The notes under the pieces are model-generated. The model did not search any database. It was not told the origin of the DNA and saw only the letters and a list, made by a program, of their open reading frames with translations. Below are positions 50,790 through 60,923 of a stretch of DNA of 64,000 bases, in pieces. The stretch spans positions 3,100,001-3,164,000 of the forward strand of contig OZ242360.1 of the NCBI GenBank assembly GCA_965208775.1, written 5' to 3'. Both the position numbers and the translations under genes were made by a program. Position 1 is the stretch's first letter. Each line of letters begins with the position of its first letter. The DNA is from JAPOVO01 sp026708165. Its GTDB lineage: Bacteria > Chloroflexota > UBA11872 > VXNJ01.

Positions 50790-51191
50790 ATGGCCGCAAA
50801 AAACACTGCGACGGGGAGTTCGGTTGACAGCATTATCGAGAGTATCGAATCGATGACTGTTCTTGAACTGGCAGACCTTGTCGAAAAGCTCAAGGACAAA
50901 TTCGGGGTCTCGGCAATGCCCGCGATGGTGGCGGCGCCAGCCGATGCGAACGGAGCCGCGGCGGCGGAAGTCGAAGAGCAGACCGAATTCGACGTACATC
51001 TCGCCGAAGTCGGCCCCAACAAGATTCCGGTGATCAAGGTCGTACGTAAGGCGACGGGTCTCGGACTCCGGGAAGCGAAGGCTGTTGTCGACGAGGCGCC
51101 CGGGCCGGTGAAGGAAGGTATTTCGAAGCAGGACGCCGAGGAGCTTGGCAAGCTCCTCGAAGCGGAGGGCGCCAAGGTCGAAATCAAGTAG
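50790..51191 (+). CDS. rplL: 50S ribosomal protein L7/L12
   Basis: A 133-residue L12: N-terminal dimerisation domain (VLELADLVEKLKDKFGV), Ala-rich hinge and C-terminal domain (EFDVHLAEVGPNKIPVIKVVRKATGLGLREAKAVVDEAP). Last gene of the ribosomal run. RNA polymerase genes do not follow; a glycosyltransferase gene starts about 220 nt on. Confidence 0.96.
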   Translation: MAAKNTATGSSVDSIIESIESMTVLELADLVEKLKDKFGVSAMPAMVAAPADANGAAAAEVEEQTEFDVHLAEVGPNKIPVIKVVRKATGLGLREAKAVVDEAPGPVKEGISKQDAEELGKLLEAEGAKVEIK

Positions 51192-51411
51192 CTCGGTCCA
51201 TCCGGCGGACGGATCGGAAGGTCTTTCGAGACTACCAGAATTCTTGCCGCCGGCGGCGACAGGCCGTAACTTGAACCTCGTAATTCGCGTGATCTACGGC
51301 GATCTTGCAGGTCGGGTAGTGTAACGGCGCCCTGATAGGCTTTGCCCTCCGGGCTCGGCGTAGTTCGCGGGGAAAGCCGATTCAGACAGGACCGATGCCG
51401 ATTCTCTTCGA

Positions 51412-53538
51412 ATGGGAGTAATGGCGGGCTTCGCAGGTCGGTTCATTCCCGCTTTTGGTCGAGGCGCTTACACGCGCTTGGGCCGTGTGCGACTCGATCC
51501 GAGAGTCGTGGTCACGCTGGCGGCTCTCGTGGCGCTGTTCCTGAGAACGTGGCAACTGCCGGAGCTCGGCGACTTCGACTTCGATGAGGTGGCGAGCGTC
51601 TGGTACGCGCGTCTGGTCGCCGTAGACCTTCTACAAGCCATTAGCACAGCGCCGTTCGAACACCCGCCGCTCTACTATCTGACGCTTCACTATTGGACCA
51701 AACTCCTCGGCGAGCAGGAGCCGCTCGTACGGCTACTTTCGGTGCCCGCGGGCGTTGCGCTCGTTCCGGTGACGTATGCGCTGGGAGCGCGTCTTTTGGG
51801 CACGCGTTCGGGGATGGTCGCTTCGGTCATCGTCGCAACGTCCCCTACGCTGATTTTTTACAGCCGCGAGGCGAGGATGTACATCTTCGCCACTCTGTTC
51901 GGATTTCTAGCCCTGTATCTGCTGATTCGCGCATTCGAGCGTGGCGGAATCCGCGCCTGGCTTGCGTACGGTCTCGTTTCGCTGGCCGGGGCGTTCCTGG
52001 ACTACTCGGCTTTGATGGGGGTTCTAGCCGGAAATGTCTATCTGCTCTCAAATTGGAAGCGGAACAAGTGGGTCGTAGTGAGGCTGCTGGCGGCGCAGGC
52101 CGTAGTGATTGCGGCGCTCTTGAGCTGGATGCTCACTTCTCCGGGAGTGCAAGCGAGCGTGGGGGCGTTCGGTAAAGGGACGCTGACCTACGGCCTTATA
52201 AGCCATGCCGCCCACGAGGGCTGGTTGAACATGACCACCGGTATCGGCAACGTTCGGGGCGGGCGCGCCTCGGTTGGGATCGCCGTCTTGCTGGGCGGGA
52301 CTGCGCTGGTTGGCTTCATACTAGCCGCGTGGAGGCGGCGAGCCGGTTCCCTCCATGCCTATGCGGTTCTTGCAGGGATCGGTCTCTTGATACTGCTGCT
52401 CTTCGGGCAGGAATATCAACCGCGCTACTTGATGATGGGCATTCCCATCATCGCTCTATTTGCCGGCTACGCCATCACGCGGCTGAAGTTGCCCGATCTT
52501 GCGATTGCGGGCTTGGCGGCGGTTTTGTTCGCCGCAGGCCCACTCTATGCCTCCCGCTTCTATTATTTTGGATACGAGCGCGGCGACTACCGCGCCATTA
52601 CGTCCGCCATAAATGAGCTGTCGCTTCCCATGGCTGAAGCGGAACGGCCCGGGAAGTTTCGCGACGCCGTGGTTCTGGCCGGTCCCTGGCAAGGCTGGTT
52701 CTGGCGGCACTACTACCCGGAATTCTTGGAAACTGTCGATGTTTGGTTGCTGCCGGACGAGGTTCCTCCCGCAGTGACCAAAGAAGAAGTTGAAGCGAAG
52801 CTGGGGCGTGCCGCCGAGAGTCACCAGCGGGTGTGGGTGATTCTTAGCGCGCTAAATCAGTCGGACCCAAACGGCTACGTTGAAGACTGGCTCAATTCCC
52901 GGTTGTGGAAGGCCCGCGACTCGGCGTACAGAAACGGGATGCTGCTTTTGTACATGACCAACGCAAGCGACATGGTGATTCGTGACCAAGGTTTCTTTGC
53001 CTTCGAGGGAGGGCCTGACGTGTTGTCGATCGAGTTTGCGGGTGCTCGGGAGGATCAGCCTCCCAAGGAGACCGGCAACGGGATCCGATTTACCTTCCGG
53101 TTGTTCTCTAGTGGCCCGGCGGCCCCCGATCTTGCTATTCGAGCCTGGCTCGAAGGTCCCGACGGCCAAGTCTACGAACGGACCTTCCGGCCGCTCGCGC
53201 AGGACGCCCGAAAGCCGCATCACTGGATCCCCGGAGAGCGGATCGCAGCGAAGACTGCCGTCTGGGTTCCCGCAGGCGCGCCGGCCGGGACTTACAAGGC
53301 CTATGCGAGCTTCGTGTACGCCGACCGCGTGCCTATCTACCTGGAGGGCAGGATAAGAGGCGTCCATCAGAATGATCCTGGTGTTTTGTATCTGGGGCCG
53401 GCTGAGATTGTCGAGTCGTCCCGCGGCCTGCTAGACGATGCGGAGATATACGAGCAATTCGGCGCGCCGCTACACGACCGCACAATGGAGGACGTAGAGA
53501 GCCGCAGCATCTATCACGGCTCGCTCCACGAACGCTAG
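51412..53538 (+). CDS. GT39-like membrane glycosyltransferase
   Basis: A 708-residue integral membrane protein of the ArnT/PMT (GT39-like, GT-C fold) type. The N-terminal half has about nine to eleven predicted membrane spans. The catalytic-loop Asp-Glu appears in GDFDFDEVASVWYARL (about residue 55-65), and EHPPLYYLTLHYW is the usual downstream motif. The last 250 residues form a non-membrane domain with beta-rich segments. It would transfer a sugar from a polyprenyl carrier to a surface target. ATG 51421 is an alternative start. Its stop shares a CTAG with the convergent flippase gene. Confidence 0.82.
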   Translation: MGVMAGFAGRFIPAFGRGAYTRLGRVRLDPRVVVTLAALVALFLRTWQLPELGDFDFDEVASVWYARLVAVDLLQAISTAPFEHPPLYYLTLHYWTKLLGEQEPLVRLLSVPAGVALVPVTYALGARLLGTRSGMVASVIVATSPTLIFYSREARMYIFATLFGFLALYLLIRAFERGGIRAWLAYGLVSLAGAFLDYSALMGVLAGNVYLLSNWKRNKWVVVRLLAAQAVVIAALLSWMLTSPGVQASVGAFGKGTLTYGLISHAAHEGWLNMTTGIGNVRGGRASVGIAVLLGGTALVGFILAAWRRRAGSLHAYAVLAGIGLLILLLFGQEYQPRYLMMGIPIIALFAGYAITRLKLPDLAIAGLAAVLFAAGPLYASRFYYFGYERGDYRAITSAINELSLPMAEAERPGKFRDAVVLAGPWQGWFWRHYYPEFLETVDVWLLPDEVPPAVTKEEVEAKLGRAAESHQRVWVILSALNQSDPNGYVEDWLNSRLWKARDSAYRNGMLLLYMTNASDMVIRDQGFFAFEGGPDVLSIEFAGAREDQPPKETGNGIRFTFRLFSSGPAAPDLAIRAWLEGPDGQVYERTFRPLAQDARKPHHWIPGERIAAKTAVWVPAGAPAGTYKAYASFVYADRVPIYLEGRIRGVHQNDPGVLYLGPAEIVESSRGLLDDAEIYEQFGAPLHDRTMEDVESRSIYHGSLHER

Positions 53539-55103
53539 CGGGAACCAGTCCGGATAGCCTGGTACGCCGACACCAGTTCTCTGCGACTGACGCCGCCCGT
53601 GGCGACCATGACCGCCGCGTAGGCGACACCCCCGGCGACGGCTCCCGCGAACCAGCCGAACGAGCCGACCAGGAGCGCGATTCCCGCCATCACCGCCGCT
53701 GCGAACGCGGGCTTCAGCAGCGGGCCGGGCACTCTCCCCAGCAGGCCTCTTCCGCGCAGCGCGGCACCGTAGAGAATCAGGAGAGCAATTTCAGCAAAAA
53801 CCGTGGCGTAGGCGGCGGCGACTATGCCGAATACAGGCAGCAGCGTGAGGTTTAGCGCCAGGTTCAACGCGGTCGCCACAACGAACGAGGTTGCGATAGT
53901 GCGAAGCCTATCGATTGAAATGAGCACCTGCTGAAACATGGCGTTAAGGAATGCAAACGGCAGGAACCAAATGAAGATCCGCAGCACCTCGCCGCCTTCC
54001 GGCAGGAACTGGTCTCCCCAAAAGCTACGTACGATGCCTTCGGCGAACACCGTGAAAACAACCACAATGGGCAGTCCGATGAGTACGAGGAATCTCCACG
54101 CTCGCACGAACCACCGACCAAGCTCTTCCGGATTCGACGCTGCGCGAACCAGCGCCGGGAACAAAGGGAGCGCGACGGCGACGGGTATAACCGTGAGGGC
54201 AGCAATGAATTTGTAGGAGGCATTGTATTTCCCGACCATCTCGGTGCCTTGCAACGATTGAATTACGAGAATGTCGATCTGGAAAAAGACGTTTGCCAGC
54301 AACTCGTTGAGCATCAGCGGAGTCGCGCTGCGAGCCATTTCACCCAACTCGCGGCGCGCGGCCAGCTTATACGTGCCGAGCAGGTTGTAACCGAGCGGGC
54401 GCGCGAGAGTCGCAAACGTCAAGACGCCAGCGACTATCGCGACCGCGCCGAGCCCAATCAAGCCTGCTCCCGTCAACAGCGCCAGCACTCCGGCTCCAAC
54501 GGTAAATAGTGCGGTCCCTATCGCGACCGCGCCGCGAAAGTCGGCGCGCTCAAAACCCGCGTACACTGCCGCGTAGGCCTGGTTTATCGAGCTGGGTACT
54601 AGAGAGATGGCGATCAGGATAGTCACCGCGACAGTGACGTCGGAGATCGAATCCCCGACCCGGTACGCAACCGCCAAGAGGACCATCACGGGCGCGCCCG
54701 CAACCAGAACCAGGAGCCTCAAGACAAGCGCGTTGCCAAAGATGGTGAGAAGATCCTCGCGCCTTCGGGCGACCTCCCGCGACACCAGTGTGGATAACCC
54801 AAAGTTGGTGACTGCGGCGAAGTAGACGAAAAGATTAGTCGCGAAGGCATATTCACCGTTTCCGGTCGGACCGAGGATTCGCAGCGCGACGATCCAAAAA
54901 CCCCAGAACAACGCCCGCTCTGCCATTCCCGAGCCGAACAGGATGGCTGTGTTGCGGGCCGAGCGCTGGGCCACGGAGAAGTCGGCCAGGCTGGGACGAG
55001 TGTCCAGACGCCTTCTGGACAGCCACGTCATGTAGACAACACTGAATACCGTGGCGGCGGCGGCGACTATGCCGGCTGCGATCCGAGCTGCCTCCGGCAA
55101 CAT
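53535..55103 (-). CDS. Wzx/MATE-type oligosaccharide flippase
   Basis: A 522-residue membrane protein with roughly 12-14 hydrophobic segments, resembling polysaccharide flippases (MOP superfamily). Segments such as NTAILFGSGMAERALFWGF, PTGNGEYAFATNLFVYF and MFQQVLISIDRLRTI are typical. It would move lipid-linked sugar units across the membrane, likely with the adjacent GT39 enzyme. The two stop codons overlap within one CTAG (53535-53538), showing tight convergent packing. Confidence 0.82.
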   Translation of the reverse strand: MLPEAARIAAGIVAAAATVFSVVYMTWLSRRRLDTRPSLADFSVAQRSARNTAILFGSGMAERALFWGFWIVALRILGPTGNGEYAFATNLFVYFAAVTNFGLSTLVSREVARRREDLLTIFGNALVLRLLVLVAGAPVMVLLAVAYRVGDSISDVTVAVTILIAISLVPSSINQAYAAVYAGFERADFRGAVAIGTALFTVGAGVLALLTGAGLIGLGAVAIVAGVLTFATLARPLGYNLLGTYKLAARRELGEMARSATPLMLNELLANVFFQIDILVIQSLQGTEMVGKYNASYKFIAALTVIPVAVALPLFPALVRAASNPEELGRWFVRAWRFLVLIGLPIVVVFTVFAEGIVRSFWGDQFLPEGGEVLRIFIWFLPFAFLNAMFQQVLISIDRLRTIATSFVVATALNLALNLTLLPVFGIVAAAYATVFAEIALLILYGAALRGRGLLGRVPGPLLKPAFAAAVMAGIALLVGSFGWFAGAVAGGVAYAAVMVATGGVSRRELVSAYQAIRTGSR

Positions 55104-55153
55104 TGGTCAGATGGTGTGCGGCGGCACGCAGATTAGCGAGTCAAAGCGGAGGG

Positions 55154-56143
55154 CTAACCCGTCGGTATAGCCATTTCCGCTACGTCGACGATTGGGGCGA
55201 AGACTGGATGACTGAGGTACCTTTCACCGGTGTCGGGAAGAATGGTGACGATCAGCTTGCCTTCGTTTTCGGGACGGCTCCCGACTTCGACTGCTGCGGC
55301 GACGGCCGCTCCCGCCGACACCCCAACGAAGAGTCCATCTTTTTCGGCAAGTTCGCGGGCCATGGCCTCAGATCTGTCGTCCGAAATCGGCAGGACCTCA
55401 TCGAGAATATCCACGTCCAGAACTCCGGGAACGAAGCCGGCGCCGATTCCCTGGATGCGATGCGGGCCTGCCTGCTCACCGGATAGGACCGCGCTGCCTT
55501 GCGGTTCGACGCCCACCACTTTGACGGTGGGCTTCTTCTCTTTGAGGACCCGTCCACACCCGGTCGCCGTGCCGCCGGTGCCAATACCCGCCACCAGAAT
55601 GTCGATTTCGCCGTTGGTGTCGTCCCAGAGTTCGAGGGCGGTCGTTTGTTGGTGTACCTTCGGGTTGGCCGGGTTCTCAAACTGCTGCGGAATCCAGGCG
55701 TCGGGGATCTGGTCCCGCAACTGCTCCGCCTTAGTGATTGAACCGTTCATCCCGGCGGGCCCCGGAGTCAGAACGACTTCAGCGCCAAGTAGCATCAGGA
55801 GCTTGCGCCGTTCGAGGCTCATCGTTTCCGGCATCGTGAGAACGCAACGGTATCCGCGGGCCGCGCATATCATGGCGAGCGCGATGCCGGTATTTCCGCT
55901 GGTTGGTTCAACGACTACGGTCTTGCCGCGCTGGATCAGTCCACGTTCCTCTGCGTCGTGGATCATTGCCAGTCCGATGCGGTCCTTAACGCTGCCGCCG
56001 GGATTAAAGGCTTCGACTTTCCCGACTATGATCGACTTGCAGCCTTTGGTCGGACTGTTTATGCGTACCAAAGGGGTATTGCCGATCAAGCCCGTAACGT
56101 CTTCGGCTATCCCCGGCAAGTCTTTTCCCTTGATCCTTGCCAT
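55154..56143 (-). CDS. cysK: Cysteine synthase A
   Basis: A 329-residue PLP enzyme that makes cysteine from O-acetylserine and sulfide. PLP Lys lies in GGSVKDRIG (about residue 53), substrate-binding PTSGNTG around 82, PLP-phosphate loop GTGGTATG around 190, and GVSAGAA around 275 with the Ser that contacts the pyridine nitrogen. The start ATG 56143 reads MARIKGKDLPGI. Cytosolic, sulfur assimilation. It lies 50 nt from the flippase gene on the same strand, probably unrelated in role. Confidence 0.94.
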   Translation of the reverse strand: MARIKGKDLPGIAEDVTGLIGNTPLVRINSPTKGCKSIIVGKVEAFNPGGSVKDRIGLAMIHDAEERGLIQRGKTVVVEPTSGNTGIALAMICAARGYRCVLTMPETMSLERRKLLMLLGAEVVLTPGPAGMNGSITKAEQLRDQIPDAWIPQQFENPANPKVHQQTTALELWDDTNGEIDILVAGIGTGGTATGCGRVLKEKKPTVKVVGVEPQGSAVLSGEQAGPHRIQGIGAGFVPGVLDVDILDEVLPISDDRSEAMARELAEKDGLFVGVSAGAAVAAAVEVGSRPENEGKLIVTILPDTGERYLSHPVFAPIVDVAEMAIPTG

Positions 56144-56379
56144 CGTTCCTCACTTTGATTTTGACCGAGCCGGGCGCGGGTTATCGTGAGATCGGCCGCA
56201 GCCTGAGTCGTAAGGCGGGAGCAAAAATCCCTGCAACCCTCAGCATAGCCTGATTGTTACAACAGTCCTTCGCCGTAGCGGGTCCGAGGTCCAATTTTGG
56301 AGGACGTTGCGACAGACCGGCGGCATCCAAGTGGTCGTGGCAGTGCCGTTCGCGCCGCTGCGCCGTCGAAGCGCCTGGG

Positions 56380-57480
56380 CTAGCGAATAGTTATAGGCAC
56401 GCCCGAATCGGCGAAGTTCCACATCCACTTGGCGTCCCATAACGTCATGTTTACGCATCCGTGGCTCATCTCGGAGCCGAAGTTGTTGTGCCAGTATGCG
56501 TAATGCAGAGCGTGTCCCTTCCACGTGAAATATTGCGTGAAATAGACGTTAGAGAGGTCGTAGTAGTCGTCGGTCCCAAACTCGCCGCCGATCATCCGCT
56601 CGTTTTCCACGCGGCGGAGGATCGGGAAGATCCCAGTCGGAGTTGGCGTTAACTCGCGGCCAGTCGACACCAGCACGTCGTAGACACGCTTGTCCCCTTG
56701 AAACGCGGCGAGCCGTTGGAGCGAAAGGTCGATCTCGATTCTGCGATCCTGGACCCTACCGATTGGAACCGGATTGCTAACACCATCGAACAGGAACGCA
56801 CCGGGGCGCATCGGGACCCGGCGAGTATCGAGCTTCAGCTCGTCGGCCATCCACTCGCCCAATGGTGAGATTCCTACTTCATCGTTATCGTTCAGTTCAA
56901 GCCTGGTGTTCTGAAACCACTGAACCCGCGTTCCGGAGTCTTGCACGAGATGGGAAATCGGATATCCAAAGACAAATACGCCGCCACCGTCTAAGAACGT
57001 TTGCCAAAGCTGAGTGTGCGTTCCGAATTTCGTCTGCCAGAACCAGTAGCTGGCGGACGGGTCGCCGCGGCGCGGGTTTCCGGAGCCCATGAAGCGTGGG
57101 GCCAAGGTAGATCCGACAGGCAGGATGTTGACCTTGCCGGGGAGTGGAGGGGTGAGCCAGTACTCGAGATCACGGTAAAGCACACCATTTCGGAACGCCT
57201 GATATTCGACGAAGGGCTTGGTCGTGGGCTCCGAAACCGGCGGGCCCAATGTGACCATGCCTCCCGTCCGTCCCCACATGCGCAAGTATTCTCCAGAGAG
57301 GTGGTGACCGGTTTCAGGAAAGTACAGCATCCGATCGTTGGTTGGATCACTTGCATTGGCGTCGAAATAGAGTGCGGTGGCGCCTGCCGTTGCCGGGGCC
57401 GCAACGGCGGAAGCAGCGAACAGCCCGCTCGCCATGATGAGTCGCCGGCGGGAGATGGGGTTTGGGAATCTACTGTTCAA
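56380..57480 (-). CDS. Exported L,D-transpeptidase (YkuD domain)
   Basis: A 366-residue protein with a twin-arginine-like signal (SRRRLIMASGLFAASAVA), cleaved probably after the Ala-rich region. The C-terminal YkuD domain holds the catalytic block SHGCVNM (His and Cys about residue 345) and Leu-Tyr-His-Tyr-like ALHYAYWHN before it. The middle, residues about 50-210, is rich in short hydrophobic repeats such as FGYPIS and LGPPVSEP, perhaps a wall-binding module. It would cross-link peptidoglycan or attach proteins to it. TTG 57480 is the start; the ribosome site (AGGAG) is about 13 nt away, so the exact start is uncertain. Confidence 0.85.
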   Translation of the reverse strand: MNSRFPNPISRRRLIMASGLFAASAVAAPATAGATALYFDANASDPTNDRMLYFPETGHHLSGEYLRMWGRTGGMVTLGPPVSEPTTKPFVEYQAFRNGVLYRDLEYWLTPPLPGKVNILPVGSTLAPRFMGSGNPRRGDPSASYWFWQTKFGTHTQLWQTFLDGGGVFVFGYPISHLVQDSGTRVQWFQNTRLELNDNDEVGISPLGEWMADELKLDTRRVPMRPGAFLFDGVSNPVPIGRVQDRRIEIDLSLQRLAAFQGDKRVYDVLVSTGRELTPTPTGIFPILRRVENERMIGGEFGTDDYYDLSNVYFTQYFTWKGHALHYAYWHNNFGSEMSHGCVNMTLWDAKWMWNFADSGVPITIR

Positions 57481-57720
57481 TGGAGGGAGGCACTCCTTGG
57501 CTAACGAGCCGAGCCCGTTCTGCTTCAGGTTACGCAGGCCTCCCTACGAGATATTCTAATAGACATAATTGGTAATGCGAAAGTAAAGGTCTAGGAGAAA
57601 GTCTTGATTCGTATTTCTGAGCATGTTGCCGATTGATCGGGGCGCGTTGACCTTGCTGGTTACTCTGTCCGAATCGACCGTTGCGCTGGATCACCGGAGA
57701 GAAGACGTGCAGGTAGAAGT

Positions 57721-58569
57721 ATGACGGCCGCGATCTGGTTCCACGCCGATCACATCGATCCTGGCAGCGGGTTCACGGCTTGGAATCTGGATCCCACCTT
57801 GCTGGGCGCGGTGATCTTGGGCGTCGGCCTGTACCTCTATGTCATTGGGCCTTACCGGGAACGTCGCCGGCTGGGGGCGCCGGTATCCGGGTACCGGGTC
57901 ATTGCCTTCACGAGCGGGGTGTTCGTAATTTTCCTCGCGCTCGCTTCCCCGATCGACTCGATTGGGGAGCACTACCTTTTCAGTATTCACATGGTGCAGC
58001 ATCTGGTGCTCATGTTCGTGGCGGCGCCGCTGGTGGTAATTGGAACTCCGCCGTGGGCGATAAGGCTATTTCCCTATAGCAGCGCTATTCACTCCGTAAC
58101 TCGATTCGTAACGCTGCCAATGGTGGCGTTTCTGGCCTCTTCGGGGGTCTTCCTCATCTGGCACGTACCGCTGTTCTACGAAGCGGCGCTAAAGATCAAG
58201 CTAATCCATGATTTCGAGCATCTGACGATTCTGGGCGTCGGAATGCTCATGTGGTGGCCGGCCTTGAGCCCGGTCAGAGCTCTGCCGTCACTGTCGGCGC
58301 CAGCGCAGCTACTATACTTCTTCGTTCTTCCAATCCCGACGTCCATCGTTGGCGCCCTGATCACCTTTATGGACGAACCGCTCTACTCGGCCTACGTCGA
58401 GGCTCCACGACTCTGGGGGCTTTCGGCGCTTGTCGATCAGGAAATTGCAGGATTGCTCATGTGGGTGCCTGGCAAGCTGGTTTTCTGGGCGGCTATGGCC
58501 GTGGCCTTTTTCCGGTGGTTTAGCGATGCGGACGCGCCGGATTCGCCGCGGCTGCGGCGAAACCTCTAG
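57721..58569 (+). CDS. ctaG: Cytochrome c oxidase assembly factor CtaG
   Basis: A 282-residue membrane protein of the caa3-type CtaG family, with about seven spans. The conserved His residues lie in SIHMVQHLVLMFV (about 105) and FLIWHVPLFYEAAL (about 150), FEHLTILGVGMLMWWP (about 170). It aids copper insertion into cytochrome c oxidase. It implies aerobic respiration. ATG 57721 was used; upstream 240 nt are AT-richer and may hold its promoter. Its stop shares a CTAG with the convergent SDR gene. Confidence 0.88.
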   Translation: MTAAIWFHADHIDPGSGFTAWNLDPTLLGAVILGVGLYLYVIGPYRERRRLGAPVSGYRVIAFTSGVFVIFLALASPIDSIGEHYLFSIHMVQHLVLMFVAAPLVVIGTPPWAIRLFPYSSAIHSVTRFVTLPMVAFLASSGVFLIWHVPLFYEAALKIKLIHDFEHLTILGVGMLMWWPALSPVRALPSLSAPAQLLYFFVLPIPTSIVGALITFMDEPLYSAYVEAPRLWGLSALVDQEIAGLLMWVPGKLVFWAAMAVAFFRWFSDADAPDSPRLRRNL

Positions 58570-59351
58570 ACAGCCGTCCAGCCGCCGTCCACGACGAGCG
58601 TGTGACCAGTAATCAAATCGGAGGCCGATGAGGCGAGAAACACAGCAACACTCGCCACTTCCTCCGGAACGCCCAGTCGGCCAATTGGCATCTTCGGGAG
58701 CATTTCGGCGAGAAAAGCCCTCGAATTTACCCGCTCGGAGTTGAAGTCAGTCTCGACGTGAGTAGGGGCTATAGCGTTGACCTGAATCCCATGGGGGGCC
58801 CATTCGGCCGCCAGGGCGCGGGTTAGCTGCTCTACGCCTCCCTTAGCTGAACAGTAGGCTGCCCTGCCCGGATAGCCGACCGAGCCGAACTGGGACGACA
58901 TATTGATGACCTTGCCGGAGCCGGCTTGCACCATCACCTCCGCCGCAGCCTGGCATCCGTAGAAGGCGCTGGTCAGGTTTCCGTCGATTAGCGCGCGCCA
59001 CTCGTCGGGCTGCACCTCAAGGGTCGGCTTGCCAGCTAGCGGAATACCGGCATTGTTGATCATGACGTCCAGCCGGCCAAACTCGCGCACGGTCGCGCCC
59101 ACAAGTATCCGGCATTGTTCCCTATCGGTCATGTCGGTTGTAACCGCGATGGCCCGCCCGCCCGCGGAGTTAATCTTCTTGGCCAGCGCGACAATGGCTC
59201 TCGTCGATCGCGCTGCGAGCGCGATCGAAGCTCCGGCCTGGGCGCAGGCCAACGCTATAGCCTCACCCAATCCCCGGCTGGCACCCGTGACGACGACAAC
59301 CCGCTCCTCCAGGGAATAGGAGAGCTTTTCGCGATTGAGGCCGAAATCCAT
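58566..59351 (-). CDS. SDR-family oxidoreductase
   Basis: A 261-residue SDR: VVVTGASRGLGEAIALA at residue 17 (NADP-type loop), NNAGIPLAG around 98, SSQFGS and YCSAK around 150-163, and ending VVDGGWTAV. The start is set at ATG 59351; the longer frame to 59396 begins inside the preceding intergenic region without a ribosome site. Converges on ctaG. Substrate unknown; fabG-like and sugar-alcohol uses are both possible. Confidence 0.87.
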   Translation of the reverse strand: MDFGLNREKLSYSLEERVVVVTGASRGLGEAIALACAQAGASIALAARSTRAIVALAKKINSAGGRAIAVTTDMTDREQCRILVGATVREFGRLDVMINNAGIPLAGKPTLEVQPDEWRALIDGNLTSAFYGCQAAAEVMVQAGSGKVINMSSQFGSVGYPGRAAYCSAKGGVEQLTRALAAEWAPHGIQVNAIAPTHVETDFNSERVNSRAFLAEMLPKMPIGRLGVPEEVASVAVFLASSASDLITGHTLVVDGGWTAV

Positions 59352-59396
59352 GGTGTCAGATTCTAAGGTCCTTCGCGGACCCGAACGTAGGTGCAA

Positions 59397-60923
59397 TCAA
59401 GCTGGGGACGATGGGCGAAGTAATCTCCGCGCACTGGCCATAATCGTTTGGACCGCCGTTCGTGCTTCCTGGACCCTGAAGAGCCATAGTGCGGCAGCAT
59501 AAGCAGCCAGCCCAATTGAGCCGGCGATCACGAGTGTCACGAAGCTCGCTTCGGATCCCGGTTCGACTAGAAGAGCGACTTGAGTTCCCAAGAAGACGCC
59601 TGCCGCCAACGCCAGAGTCGCGGGCAGCATCCTGGCGGCGAACCGAAGAATCACCGCGTCGGGCCTCGCACGAAGCGCCCGCCACAGCAGAAGACCGAGC
59701 ACGAGTCCGTGAAGACTGTTCTGGATCGTATTGGCCCAGACGAGGCCGTGAAATCCCGCGCTTTCAACCAGCGGCAGTGCGACCGCGAGATAAACGAATC
59801 CTCCGGCGATACCCATGAGCACGGGAGTGAGCGTATTGCGAGCGGAGTAGTACGCGAATATGAAAATTTGGTCCAGGGCTACGAGAGGAAGCTGAAGCGC
59901 ATAGATTACGAGTGCTATCGAAGTGGGGCTTGTAGCAGCGGGGACGAACTCGCCTCGTTGGTAGACGAACCGGACTAGTGGCTCCGACATACCGATCACG
60001 AGTACTGTTGCGGGAATTATCAGAAGAAGCATGTAGCGGATGATCCCGCTCAGGACCTGCTTGAAGTCGTGGGCCTTGGGAAGGTCCGCGAACCGGGCCG
60101 GCGCCGCGCGAGACAGGGCGGGCAGCGACGCCAGACTCACGGCGGCGACTACGATGCCCAACGGGAACTGCTGAAGCCGGGTGGCGAATCGCATCATGGC
60201 CAGGCTTCCCTCGCCGGCGCCCGAAGCAAGCCGCGTGTCTATTGACGTAATGAACTGCGTGAAAATCAGCCCTCCCAAAACGGGAGCGTAGAGCAGCATC
60301 GCAGTCCGGAGATCGGGGTTGCCAAACGGGTTCGGGCGGGATCGCGGGATTTTCTCGGCTATCAGCCCGGGGATTTGAATCGCGAGATGTGCCCCCGCCC
60401 CGGCCAGATAGCCGAGCGCCACGCCAGGCGGTCCGACGAGCGGAGTAAGGGCGAGCGCGCCAACGATCAACGTGCCGTTCAAAGCGGAGACGCTGAATGC
60501 CGGAAAGGCGAATCTCTCGGCGGCGTACAGCCGTCCTGACGCCACCGCCGAAATACCCAGCAGAATCACCGCGGGCAACGTTATTCGAAGCATGGTCACA
60601 GCCATGTCGTGCGTTTCGTCGGAAAAGGCGGGTGCCAGGAGCGTTACAAAGGGATGTGCAAGCGCGATCAGCGCTCCGGCGACGGCGGCGATGAGTACTC
60701 CCACAATCAGCAGAAGGGTGTAAAAGAGCCTGGCGGACCGCTCTCTATCATCGGCGAGTCCGCTGAAAACAGGGACCAGGACCGCGGAGATCGCGCCGCC
60801 AACAACCACGTCGAACAGCATGTTCGGGACTCGCGTGGCAACTTCGAACGCGTCGGCCGTGCCTGTAGCCCCGAACAGGGCCGCGATGACAGGTTCACGG
60901 ATAAAACCGAGCAGTCTGCTCAA
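59397..60923 (-). CDS. murJ: Lipid II flippase MurJ
   Basis: A 508-residue membrane protein of the MviN/MurJ family. SRLLGFIREPVIAALFGATGTADAFEVATRVPNML is the conserved opening and GRLYAAERFAFPAF, RLASGAGEGSLAMMRFATRLQQFPLGI and YYSARNTLTPV are diagnostic. It moves lipid II across the inner membrane. TTG 60923 is the first usual start, but the frame continues upstream with the expected family residues LVAAGNV (60942-60924), so the true start probably lies upstream at an unusual codon. The extension overlaps the end of the upstream nucleotidyltransferase gene. Confidence 0.88.
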   Translation of the reverse strand: MSRLLGFIREPVIAALFGATGTADAFEVATRVPNMLFDVVVGGAISAVLVPVFSGLADDRERSARLFYTLLLIVGVLIAAVAGALIALAHPFVTLLAPAFSDETHDMAVTMLRITLPAVILLGISAVASGRLYAAERFAFPAFSVSALNGTLIVGALALTPLVGPPGVALGYLAGAGAHLAIQIPGLIAEKIPRSRPNPFGNPDLRTAMLLYAPVLGGLIFTQFITSIDTRLASGAGEGSLAMMRFATRLQQFPLGIVVAAVSLASLPALSRAAPARFADLPKAHDFKQVLSGIIRYMLLLIIPATVLVIGMSEPLVRFVYQRGEFVPAATSPTSIALVIYALQLPLVALDQIFIFAYYSARNTLTPVLMGIAGGFVYLAVALPLVESAGFHGLVWANTIQNSLHGLVLGLLLWRALRARPDAVILRFAARMLPATLALAAGVFLGTQVALLVEPGSEASFVTLVIAGSIGLAAYAAALWLFRVQEARTAVQTIMASARRLLRPSSPA

